Positions 27,154 to 37,731 of a stretch of DNA of 64,000 bases are shown here, in pieces (positions within the stretch are counted from its first letter, which is position 1; the number at the start of each line of letters is the position of its first letter). The notes under the pieces are model-generated. The model was not told where the DNA came from. It was given only the letters and a program-made list of their open reading frames with translations, and searched no databases. Origin of the DNA: CAVUWL01 sp963787415 (GTDB lineage: Bacteria > Actinomycetota > Thermoleophilia > Solirubrobacterales > 70-9). A program made the translations under genes and the position numbers. The DNA is taken from assembly GCA_963787415.1 (NCBI GenBank), contig CAWBCO010000007.1:186001-250000 (forward strand), read 5' to 3'.

Positions 27154-29913
27154 TCAATGGCGGCGAGGACGCCGACCACGGCGCTTGACCTTCCTCGCCC
27201 CACACGCTGTCTTGGTCTTGACCTGCTGGGTGAGGGTTTTGCCGTTCTGGGCGGTGAATTCGATCGCGGAGACAGTCGGAGCGCTGCAGAGGTTCTGGGT
27301 GTTTGAGAGGTAGCCCTGGCTGCCACCAAAGAGGGTGAAGCGGAAGTTACCGATCGGGGCATCGGGGACCACCGGGACCACGGTTTTGAGACGCCCGGTA
27401 TGGCCCAGGGTGGAAGATTCGGCCTCGGGAGTGAGCATCACCTGGCCGCCGAGGATGAAGGCGAGGTGGGGCAGGACTCCGTAGCCAGAGACCGCATAGA
27501 CGGGGCCTTTGAGCGGCGTTTCGAGAAGGGGCGTATTTGTGATCGCTTCGCCGATCGCTTGGCGCCCCGCACACTGATCGGCGGCCAGTTCGGTTCTGTC
27601 GCAGATATTGCCGAGGTGGCGTTGGTCGATCTCGAAGGCCTTCGGCAAAGTGACGGAGATCGATTTGATGTTGGCGTCACCAGGTCGGGTGTTAAGTTCG
27701 ACGGCAAGGCTCGGGTCCTTGCTGCGGGCGGTGGCCTTATGGCCGCCGAGTTGGGTGATCGAGAAGTTGGGTGAGAAGGGGAGCCCTGAGCAGTTGACGG
27801 CCTCAAACCCAGAGGAGAAGCTGGCCGCCGTGCCCTGGTCGCCCACCCCTTCGGAGACAACCGGGAAGGTAGAGCAGTTAGTCGGGTTAATCATGAAGCT
27901 GGGTTTGTTGATGTTGACCTGAATCGAGCGCAGCCGCAGCGGGATCCCGCCAATGATCTCAGGAACAGTTTCTGAATCGGCGATCACGTGGGCGTCTAGT
28001 GGGTCGATGTGAAGGGCGACGCGGACGACGACGGTGCCGTAGTCATAGGGTCCGGCAAGAGCGGGAGTGATCGCAACGAGGCTGAGTGGGGCACCCTGGA
28101 AGGGACCGGCAAGATAGATCTTTCCTTCCGCATGGAAGGGGTGGATGCCGGGGCCAGCACCCACATTTGAGGTACCAATCTGCGAACTAGCAGGGCAACT
28201 CGGGTTGGCCTGCTCGAATTTGCCAAGGGTCTCGGCCGCGGCGGCGATCGAGGCCCCCGGACAGTAGCTGACACCGTGAAGGTTGGCGGTGAGGCCAGGG
28301 GGCATCGTGAAGTTGAGCTTGCCCAAGTACTGGTTACCGTCTTCACGATTCAGCTTCAAGGTGAAGGAAGAAAAGGCGCCGGCCGTTGGGTTTGAGGTAC
28401 CGGCTTCGAGAGTTGGTTTGAATGGGCGAACCTGGCCCGGGCATTCGGTGCCATGGGGACCGGTGTCAAGGCCAAAGATCTGGTCGGATTCCTGCTGTGG
28501 GAGGGCGCCGTTCCAAGGGTGGAAGGTAGCTTCGGTGGTGTAGATCGTGCAGGCGATCGGAGTTGCCATGAGGGCGCGTTCGCCGGCGAAGAGGTGCATG
28601 GCGAATTCGGAGAAGGGCGCTTGTGGCAGGTTTTCGAAGTCGACAGTCACCCTGCCGGTGTTTTGTTCGGGTTTGAATGAACCAACAAGCTTGACATTCA
28701 TCCCGAATCCCTGTGCGATGAGGAAGAGGCGATACTGGTTTTCGGGTTCGGGCTGGCCGATGTAGACCGAGCCTTCCAGTTGACCGCTGAAGACCGGGGT
28801 GCCGATCTGAAAGGTGCCGATCTTGGACTGATCGGGGCAATTGGCAGGACCCTCTGAGCCGAAGTTGGCCTGGGCATTGCTGCAGCTATTCTGCCCATCA
28901 GCGGCGTCAGGGTTGATCGTGAGGCCAGGAGGCAGGGTCACCGTTGCCGACTTAAGCTCGGAGGGAGAGGCGGTAAGGCCCTCGAACTGGGGGTCGCTAA
29001 GAACGATGTCGAGGCCGGCGGGGGAATCGGTCGCTTCGCTCGTCGGACTACCGTAGAGGACGGGTTTAAAAACCTCGCGTTCGCATTCAGAGATCGCGGG
29101 GTAGGAGTCATGGGCGAGCGTCGGGTTTTCGGGGTCCTTATAGGTCTGGACTTCGAGGGTGGCAGCAAGCTGTTCTCCGCTGCAGGTAGTCGGGTTATCG
29201 GTGAGGGGGTTGTTTGCGACCGAAGGCTGAATTTCGCCGCTGAGACAGCCGGTGCCGGCGAGGCCAGCGCAGCCAGGCGGTTCGCCTTCAATGCCTTTGG
29301 GAAAGCGCTGGGCGTTGTGTTCGGGACTGGCCGGGAACCCCCAGAAGGTGAGATCGGCAGCAGCGAGAGGGATTTGTTGGGTGATGTTGGCGACTGTGAA
29401 GCTCAACCCATAGTCAGAGCCGGTGCGTACCGCGACCGGGATCTCGATCGGAATATCAACGGTGGGCACGATGAAGGCAAATAGCGCAGTCTGACTGGGC
29501 TGCGGTTTGAGGTCATAGATCGGCGCGGTCCCGAGCAGGTCTTTGGGCCGACCTTCGTAGTTGGCGTAGACCGAGATCAGGCCCGCCTGGGAATTTGGAG
29601 AGCATTCCTCGAGCGCGAACTGGGACGATTCGCACTGGGCGATCGCGTTGGGGTTACCGAAGACTCCGTCCGGAGCGTCGAATGTCACGTTCTGGGCAGC
29701 TTCGGGCGCTCCTGGTGCTTGGAGTTCGAAGTTGGTCTGAAGGTCGGGATGGGCGCCGGCCAGGTTGGTCGACATGGTGGTTTCGAAGTTGGCGATCCGC
29801 TCGCTGGCAAGGGCCGGGGTCGCGAGAGCCCCCAATGCGAGCAAGTTTCCGAGCACCGAGAGGAAGACGAACAGGGCTCGGCACGGCCCGAGGTTGCCTT
29901 GGGGGCCGATCAC
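27154..29913 (-). CDS. A2: large secreted protein of the A family (intact)
   Basis: The 919-residue protein begins with a signal peptide (hydrophobic core about 13-33, cut near LASERIAN). I recognise no named domain. It has Cys-containing beta-rich modules: AGAHPDLQTNFEL near 53, DAPDGVFGNPNAIAQC, TVTLPPGLTINPDAADGQ near 330, a centre with IYLAGPFQGAPLSLVAITPA (about 600), GIPLRLRSIQVNINKPSF and NPTNC, then LLETPLKGPVYAVSG, and it ends TACGARKVKRRGRRPRRH, a Cys followed by a basic tail. The same blocks recur in A1 and A3. The GTG start at 29913 overlaps the B2 stop (GTGA). It closes the B1-A1-B2-A2 operon and is its only fully intact gene. The function is unknown; a surface or matrix role is inference. 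Confidence 0.8.
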   Translation of the reverse strand: MIGPQGNLGPCRALFVFLSVLGNLLALGALATPALASERIANFETTMSTNLAGAHPDLQTNFELQAPGAPEAAQNVTFDAPDGVFGNPNAIAQCESSQFALEECSPNSQAGLISVYANYEGRPKDLLGTAPIYDLKPQPSQTALFAFIVPTVDIPIEIPVAVRTGSDYGLSFTVANITQQIPLAAADLTFWGFPASPEHNAQRFPKGIEGEPPGCAGLAGTGCLSGEIQPSVANNPLTDNPTTCSGEQLAATLEVQTYKDPENPTLAHDSYPAISECEREVFKPVLYGSPTSEATDSPAGLDIVLSDPQFEGLTASPSELKSATVTLPPGLTINPDAADGQNSCSNAQANFGSEGPANCPDQSKIGTFQIGTPVFSGQLEGSVYIGQPEPENQYRLFLIAQGFGMNVKLVGSFKPEQNTGRVTVDFENLPQAPFSEFAMHLFAGERALMATPIACTIYTTEATFHPWNGALPQQESDQIFGLDTGPHGTECPGQVRPFKPTLEAGTSNPTAGAFSSFTLKLNREDGNQYLGKLNFTMPPGLTANLHGVSYCPGASIAAAAETLGKFEQANPSCPASSQIGTSNVGAGPGIHPFHAEGKIYLAGPFQGAPLSLVAITPALAGPYDYGTVVVRVALHIDPLDAHVIADSETVPEIIGGIPLRLRSIQVNINKPSFMINPTNCSTFPVVSEGVGDQGTAASFSSGFEAVNCSGLPFSPNFSITQLGGHKATARSKDPSLAVELNTRPGDANIKSISVTLPKAFEIDQRHLGNICDRTELAADQCAGRQAIGEAITNTPLLETPLKGPVYAVSGYGVLPHLAFILGGQVMLTPEAESSTLGHTGRLKTVVPVVPDAPIGNFRFTLFGGSQGYLSNTQNLCSAPTVSAIEFTAQNGKTLTQQVKTKTACGARKVKRRGRRPRRH

Positions 29914-32900
29914 TTCTTGCCTCCACGGCGATGCTTAGCTCGCTTGTGTTGCTTGTGATGTTTTGGCTTTTTGACGCATTTGTCGTGCTTATTGACAAAG
30001 CCGGCCCGGCATTCCTTGTGCTTGGTTTCAACCAAGTTGCCGCTTTTGCCTGGGTCGCGATGGAAGTCCGGCGGTGGCGGCGGGGAGCTGCCCGCCCCGT
30101 GGCACTCATCGGAGGACTTGCAAAGCGGCGATTCGGGAGTGAGGAAGAAACCGCCGTTTTCACGGGCGTCATAGATCTTGACCAGCTCTCCGTTTTCGTC
30201 CTGCGGAGCGAGCGTGTCGCGGGTGAAGAAGTAGACGTCGGTGCCGTTGGCGCTGGCGCCGAGCAGTTTCGAGTTGAAGCGACTGGAGCCGGTGGAAACC
30301 AGACCCAGGCAATCGCCCGTGCCCTTGCTGAAGGTCGGGCTTTCGGCATTGCAGCTGCCGGTGCCGGCCGGCTCCCACTCATAGACATCGGTGAGGTTGT
30401 CGGAATCGCGCAGCGCCAGCGGATCTTCGGAGTTGAAGAAGAGCTGGCCGGATTCGGTGAGGCTGGAGCCGTTTGAGGCCATCGAGGCGCCGCCCGTAGC
30501 TTCGTGCACGGAGGGGTTGCACGAAGCGCAAGCGAGACTTTCGTTTGCCGCGTCGTAGCGGAAAACCTCCGGGTAAGCCGCCTCCTTCTGCACCGACAAG
30601 GGGGAGGGTCGTGGCGAAGGCGGCAAATTCGCCTGAGGGATTGAGCTGGAAGTCCGCGGTCTTTCGAGTTTCGGGTTCGCTGACCGCGTCTGCCACCAGT
30701 GGGTTGTCGGTTCGCGGGTTCGGGATCGGTTCGGGCGGACCGAACTCGGCGAGGTTGGAATGGCTGGGATTGCCGGCGTAGACGTTCCCGATCGAGTCGG
30801 CGGCGACGCCGGTCGAGCCATGGAGAAGTCCGGCCCCAATCGGGACGCTGACTTCTTCGCCGGAAGAGTTGAACTCGGCAACTTGGCCCCGCTCATCGAC
30901 GTAGACGTCGTGGGAAGCGTCAACGGAAAGGCCGGCAGCGTTGGAGAGTTCTGAGGCGATAACCTTTGCGGAGGTCACTTCTCCGGCGCCATTGAAGGAG
31001 AATCGTTCAACCGTTTCTCCGTTGTTGTCTACAAGTAGGTCGCCATTGGATGGGTCGACCGCGATGCCGGTTGCCGTTATATTGGGAACTACCACACCCA
31101 GCGGTTCGCCGGTGCTGGTAAATTTTTCAATGGTGTGGGAATATTGGCCGGTGTAGGAGTAAACGTTGCCGGCGGGGTCGACGGCGATCCCGTTGGCGTA
31201 GTAAAGAGGTGCATTGAAGCTTCTGATGAAGGCGCCTTCCTTGCTAAGCACTTTGATTTCATTTAATTGAGCTATATACAGATCTCCGTTGGAGGGATCT
31301 GTAGCGATGCCATGGATCGCCGGGTACCCTCCGTTGGTAAGTTTTCCGCTTTCGCGCCAACCCGTGACGAGGCTTCCGTCGGGGGCAAACTTATAGATTG
31401 TGTTGGTTCCTTCAACCGCATAGATGGCAATGCCCGCCGGTCCACCCGAGTCATCCACGGCGACGAAAGTAGGCGTGTTAAGGGCACCAATGCCGCGTAG
31501 CAGGGGGTGACGTGATTGCAGCGGCCCAGTGAGGCTCGACTCCAGGGTGGCGACAAAGTGCGGCGCCTGCCCGGGACGATCGACATAGAGGTTGGGGGCG
31601 TTCTTGACTCCGTCCTGCGGTTCTTCGGTGCCGTCGAGCAGGCTCGGAGAGAGGAAATAGATCGTGCCGTCGCCGGAGGCAACTCCGCCGCCGCCACCGA
31701 TCGCGACATCGCCGCAGCTCTGTGCACCCGTCGTGTTCCAGTGTTTGTGCAGGGTGTTGGCGACGGGGTCGCATGAGCCAGCGTCGCCTTCGGTGCCGGT
31801 GGAGATCAGGGTGAGAGGATTGCCTTCTTCTTCGCCCTTGCGTGACCACATGAAGATGTCGGCGCCGGAGTGCTGTTCATCTTCGCCGGTCAGGTATTCA
31901 GCGGAGGAGAAAAAGACCTCTTCGCCGTTCGAGGTCATCCCATCGAAGCGGACGCCTTCGGTCGCGCCGGGAGTGAGGTCGATCGTCCTTTCGGAGTCAC
32001 CGATGTTCATGTAGAGATGGTAGAGCTTGGCACCTTCGGCTTCTTCGATGAACTTGCCGATCAGGATGTGGGAGCCATTGGAGGAGATGTCGAGCTCGGC
32101 GATTTCCGACCCTTCTTCCTTCATCGTCGCCCCGATGGGCGTCTTGGAGACGACATGGGTTTCGCCGCTGTTCAGGTTGTGGTCATAGATCGAGACTTCG
32201 CCTTCGTTGCCATCGGGCTCGAACCTGGATTTGGAGCCAAAGACGAAGTGTTCCCCGTTGGCGGAGAGGTCCTTGGCGATCAGGCCGGCAGGTTTGGCCG
32301 TGGGGCCAGGATCGAGCGAGCCGGCCATGCCTTGGACGAGCTCCCCGTCCGCAAGGCGCACCGGGATCCCGGTGTAGCCGCCTTCAAAGCAGGGCGAACA
32401 GCCGCCGGGGCGCCGAAGGCGAAAGTATCGAGGCTCGGAGTTGGCGCCCGATGGGACCGAGGAGAAGGGTTCGCTGGCGCTTGCTCCAGGGTCGTTGGCA
32501 GGGACGCCGACATATTCGGTGGTCCAGCCGTTTTCACCTCGCGTCGCGACGTAGGGATCGGAGCCTTTGTTGGTCGGGATGATCGGTACCTGGGATGGCT
32601 CCATCGTCAACCGAGTAGAGCGACCCGGGGCGGGCTCTCGGCTTCCGAATAGCCAGCAAAGGGCGCTTCTTCTCCTCCGGACAGGTCCGAGGAGACATCG
32701 TAGCCGCCGCTGTTCGAGGCGGAGACGAGCTCGTAGGCACGGCAGTCCAAGAGCAAGGTGGCGCCGGTCTGCTGACGGGCGAGGCTGTTGGGGCAGTTTT
32801 CGTTGAGTCTGGAGAGGAGGGGGAAGGTTGTGAAAGTGTGATCGGGGCCGTAGACGGTGCATTTGTTGCCCGGTTCGCATTCATTGGTCGCAACGACTCG

Positions 32901-34571
32901 GTAATGGTAGATGGTGCTGGGTGCGAGACCGCCGACTTGGGCCTGCACGGCCTGAAAAGTGTTCCCAGAGCCGAGGTCGACGTCAGGGATCGGATCACTA
33001 ATTCCGTATGAGGTATCAATACCGATTTCGAAATGGTAAGTAGAGTCACCACCATCAGGATCGATCTTGGCATTAAGCTGAGCGCTTTCGGAGTGCACAT
33101 CGTCGACGAATTCGCTGCCGATCACCGGAGCCACTGGTAGAGTTTGGAAAGTAAGTTCTTCGCCGTGGTTGACTCCAGCGGCGTTCCCTGACACCAGGCG
33201 ATAGTGATAGGTCGTCGCGTGATTGAGGCCGCCGATTTCAGCCGTAACTTCGGCTTCGTTCGCAAGTGGAAGATTTGTGTTACATGGAACGCTTCCCAAA
33301 CGGTAGAAGGCCGTTCCGTATTCAAAGTAGCAGGTAGTGATTTCGCCTCCACCATCCGGATTTACGTGACCCGACACGGTGGCTGACGTTGGACCCAGGT
33401 TCGCTGCCTGCCCTGTGGTGGCATCGGGAACAATAAGCGCTTCGAACTTGGCCACGTCAGCGCTCCCGGTGTTGGCTACGTACGCGGTACCGTGCGCTCC
33501 TTCGAGTCCGATACCTTGCGCACCGGTTAGATGGCCGCTACCGAAGGAATCCAGTGGGATACAGTTTTCCCCACAGTTTGGGGCGAAGTGGTTGACGACG
33601 CCGTCTGTTTCTACGACATACAGCTCGTTGGACTTAGGGTCGACGGTAAGGCCAGATGCTTCACCCCCATCGAGGGTGTTAGCAAGATCTTCTCCTGTAT
33701 CGGAAAATTTTGTCACATTCGGTTGTCCGTCGACCTTGTAAAGGTTGTCTTCGGAGTCAACAGCAAGACCATCCGCTCGGGATTCACGGTAGGGGTAGAA
33801 GGGTTCACCATGGGGATTGCCGTTCTGTTCATACCAGTGAACGAGTTCGCTCAACACGAAAAGGCTGCCGCTGGGGTCGACAGCGATGCCCTTCAGGGGG
33901 CTGAAGCCGGTGAGCTGACCGCCGGTTCCCCAGGAGGCAATGAGGGCACCTTCGGAGGTGAACTTAGAGACGCTTCCGGTCGTACCGTTGCCTGTGTCCC
34001 CAACGTAGACATTGCCATTCGCGGTGGAACTATCAACTGTGACGAAGGTAGGGGTTTCGAATTCACCGGGTGATGAACCTTCTATGCCAACTTTGCAGGT
34101 ATCGCTTGAGGCGGCGGTGCAGACATTGCCACCGGTCGTTTCGTTGACATCCCTACCGAACATCAGGATGAATTCGCCGGAGGGGTCAAACTTCTCGATG
34201 CGGTGCTTGGCAGGGTCGGTAACGTAGACATCGCCGGCGGAGGGACCGGAGGAGTTGTCGACAGCGACATCAGTTGGTTCGGAGAGTGCGTCGGCCCCCG
34301 AGCCGCCGAAGCTCGTTTTAAAGACGTGCTCCGTCAGGGCGAGCGCAGGACTAGCTGTGAGTGCGGCTGCGGCGATCAGGCCAATGAGTAGGGCGACCGA
34401 GATGCGAAAGGTAGATCGACCAATAGGTGAAGGGTGGCGTTTCCCGAGCCTGTTCACCTGGTTCGCACTGCAGTTGGCTTGGTCGACCGTGCGGTCGGGA
34501 CCTCGCTTCGCTCCCACCTGCAGTCGCCGACTCGCTGCCATGTAATTCTTCCTGTATTTGCCGGTAATCAT
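29910..34571 (-). pseudogene. B2: giant secreted NHL/Fn3/TolB-like protein, frameshifted
   Basis: In reconstructed order: a long charged N-terminus; a membrane/signal segment (VALLIGLIAAAALTASPALA); NHL-type propeller repeats (PTDVAVDNSSG, GDVYVTDPAKHRIEKFDPSG); two Fn3-like modules ending TYHYRLVSGN and IYHYRVVATNE; the linker CPNSLARQQTG then LDCRAYELVS; and a TolB-like region (DGTIYFLSPS, FVATLESS). A second NHL propeller of about 265 residues (about 30.7-31.5 kb) is inserted there. It ends with CRAGFVNKHDKCVKK and a Lys/His/Arg-rich tail. One-base shifts lie near 32630, 32580 and 30575 (an extra T in GGC-GGC-TTAC). ATG 34571 overlaps the A1 stop (ATGA). Without the shifts it would be about 1,550 residues. 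Frameshifts or sequence errors are equally possible. Confidence 0.72.
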
Positions 34572-37500
34572 CGGCTTGTGCTTGGATGGTCGTGGTTTCT
34601 GCCCTTACGCTTCTTGGCCCGACAAGGCGTCTGGAGGGCTGGGTTTTGATTTGCTGCCTCTCCGTTCTGGCCCGCTATGTCGACACTGGCACGCAAAGTG
34701 TGGGCACAAAGATTGGTGCCGTTTTCCAAAAGTCCCTTATTCCCACCATCTAGGCTGAGAGTGAATTTAGAAACCGGAGCATCAGGCACCGTGGAGAAGG
34801 TGGTTCGGAGGCGTCCGGGGACGCTTTCGACGTGGCCGACCAGGGTAATGTCGATCTGGCCGTTGAGGGCGGCGACGATGTCGGGGAGTTTTCGTCCGCC
34901 ACCGCCGGAGCGCAGGTAGACGGGGCCTTCCAGCGGCTTTTCGAGGAGGGGAGTTTCGGCCTTGGCGAAGCCGATCACCGAGCCGGGTGGGCACTGCTGC
35001 GCGGCATACTGGACGCGCGTGCAGGGGGCCTGGAGGTGGGCGTTGTCGAGGAACTCGGAGTGGGGCAGGGTGACCTGGACCTCGGCGATATTGGCTTCGC
35101 CGGGATTGGCGGTGAGGATGGTGGCAGAGCGGGGTTGCCAGCATGCTTGGTCGAGCCGGAGAAGCCCATGGTGAGCTTGGGAGCAAAGGGCAGGATGCGG
35201 CAGTTGGCGACTTGGAAGTGGGCGGATGGGGTGGCCACGGGCGCCTTCGGCGCCGAATACTTCGGCTTCGACGGAGAAGGGATCGCAGTTGGTCGGGTTG
35301 AGGGTGAAGTTCAGGGCGGTTGAGGTCGATGCGGACCGAGCGCAAACGCAGCGGGATGCCTTCGAGGATCTGGGGCAGGGGATCGGAGACGGCGGTGATC
35401 TGGGCGGTTTCTGGGTTTACGTGAAGGGCCGCCCTGACGACGACGTTGCCGAGGTCATAGGGGCCGGAGATCGCCGGGGTAATCACGGCGAGGCTGAGCG
35501 GCGCGCCCTTGTAGGGGCCGGCGAGGTAGACCTTGCCGGGCGAGGTAGACCGGATGGTCGCCGGCGCCGGCGCCGGCCTGGGCGGTGCCGACCTGGGATG
35601 CCGCCGGGCAGCTCGGGTTCGCCTCCTCCTGCTGGCCCGAGTAGCCGGGCTGGGCGGCGGCGGCTTCGATCGCTGCTCGAGGGCAGTAGGGGATGCCCTT
35701 GAGGGTGGCGGAGAAGCCCGGCGGGGTGGTGACGTTGAGGGCGCTGAGATCCTGATTGCCGTCTGAGCGGGTGAGTTCGAGCGAGAAGGGGCTGTGGGCA
35801 CCGGCGGTAGGGTCGACCGAGGAGGCATGAAATTCGGGGCTGAAGGGTCGGGTCGAGCCTGGGCAGGGGGCGCCGTCGGGCCCTAAATTGAGCTTGAAGA
35901 ACTGGGTGGAGCTCTGTTCGGGCAGGGCGGAGTCCCAGGGGGTGAAAGTGCTTTGGACCGAGTATTTTCCGCACTTGGGTGGGCGTGGCGAGAAGGCCGC
36001 GATCGGCGCCGAAGAAGTGGATGTTGAAGTCGGTGAAGGGGCTCTGGGGCAGGTTGGGGAAGGAGGTGGTGAGCTGACCCGTGTCTGGGAGGTCGGGGGT
36101 GACCGAACCGACGAGCTTGACGTGGGTGGCGAAGCCGTCGGCGGAAAGGAGGAGGCGGTAGCGGTCACCGGGCTTGGGTTCGAGCAGGTAGACGAAGCCG
36201 GGGATCGGCTGGGGCAGGGCGGAGCTGTCGAGCGAGACGGCGCCGACCTTTGAGGTTTCGGGGCAGTGGGCTTCTTCTTGGGTGCCGAGGCGGGCTTCGG
36301 CGTCGGAGCAGACGCTCTTGCCATCGGCGGCGCTCGGGTTGAGCGAGAAGCCTTCCGGCAGCTTGACAGTGGTGGCGCGGATCTCCGAGGGAGAGGGGGT
36401 GTTTGGGCTCTCCTCCTGGGGGACGCTGAGGTCGACTTCGAGACCGGAGGGGGTGTCGGCTGCGGAGGTCGTCGGCTGCGCGGAGAGACTGGGATTGAAG
36501 GCGAGCTGATCGCAGCCGGTGGTCGCCGGATAGGGAAAGCCGAGTTCGCTGGCACCGCTGGTATAGGAGAGTGATTTCGAGCGAAGAGGGGAGCGGTTCG
36601 CCGCAGGCGGTCGGGTTGTCGAGAAAGGGGATGCGAGGGCTGGTGGAGGCGGTCGGTGAGAAGCACTTCGGCGCGCTCCCTTCAATTTCCTGTGGAGGAT
36701 TTTCGATGTATTGCAGAATCCTGTATCCGTCCCCAACGGAGCGCGGCAGGCATCGTGACTGGGATCGCGCAGGGACCCCCCAGAACCTGAACTCCGAACC
36801 TTCGGGCGGAATGATCTGCTCTATGCCCACTAGCGTTGCGTCCGAGGCCATAATCGCCCCCGGTCCTGGCGCTGAGTTCGATGAAAGCCGGGGATGCGGT
36901 AAATGGGAACTCGAACTCCAGCAGTCCGGCCTGGTCAGGATTCGGTTCAGCATTATAGATGGGCGAGAAAAACGGAGCTTCATCCACAGCAGTGTAAGTC
37001 CAGCCAATCTGGCTGTCGGGTGGGCATAGGTGAGTGCTGAGCTGAACCGCCGTACAATACGGGGTGGCGTGAGGATTTCCAATGACGCCGGTTGGAAGGT
37101 GCACAGTTATGTTTTCCGGATCCTGACAGAAACATGGATTTGAAATGTTCTGCTGAAAACGTTCGCGGTAAAAAAAGGTGGTCGTAATGTCGGGATGACC
37201 GCCTGCCTGAGTGGTCGTCGGCTCGGCGGAAAAAGAGTTGATCGGCTCGCCCGGCATGGCCGGGGCCTGTTGCTCAGTGAAGGCCTGATCGAGTCCCTGT
37301 TCGAAACCTTCCGCGGTCGTGGCGACAAGGCGGTAATGGTAAGTAACTCCCGGCTGGAGACCTAGGAGTTCAGCATCGACATTATGGATAGGTCCTCCAC
37401 CAAATGGCCCTTCCTCTTCAACACAAGGAGCGGAACCTAGGCTATATGTAGTATCAGTACCGTATTCAAACAAGCAAGAGGTGTAGGTTTCAAAATAACT

Positions 37501-37731
37501 GGTGTTGACGCGACCGTGCACTATCGCGCTGTCGGACGGACTTTCTGGAATTGCGTTACCCGTAGACACACCAGGAACGGAGGCTCCAAACTCGCTCCCG
37601 GCAAGACCGGAAGCCGGGAAGGTGGCGACGACGAGGAAGGTCGCTACCGACACCACCAACGCAATTGCCACGGGCGACGAAACCCGACGATCCCGGCACT
37701 CGTCAGCGGCGTTAGGCCGCAACGGGTTCAC
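34568..37731 (-). pseudogene. A1: A-family secreted protein, multiply frameshifted
   Basis: The reading starts at GTG 37731 in a GTGA overlap with the B1 stop. It has a signal segment (SPVAIALVVSVATFLVVATF), one Fn3-like module ending TYHYRLVATTAEG, then the A-family opening TTTQAGGHPDITTTFFY and GVIGNPHATPYC. Frames change repeatedly afterwards (near 36.83, 36.7, 36.57, 35.98, 35.55, 35.3 and 35.0 kb), yet the expected blocks appear in order: LNPSAADGKSVCSDAEA, VYLAGPYKGAPLSLAVITPA, GIPLRLRSVRIDLNRP, LLEKPLEGPVYLRSGGG, and the end TPCRAKKRKGRNH with Cys plus basic tail. About seven shifts in 3.2 kb suggest true decay, or locally poor sequence, since flanking B1 and B2 are also affected while A2 is clean. 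Confidence 0.72.

Noticed and set aside
29595..30476. Plus-strand open frame opposite A2 and B2
   Set aside because: It is antisense to conserved blocks of A2 and B2 and has no ribosome-binding site or motif.
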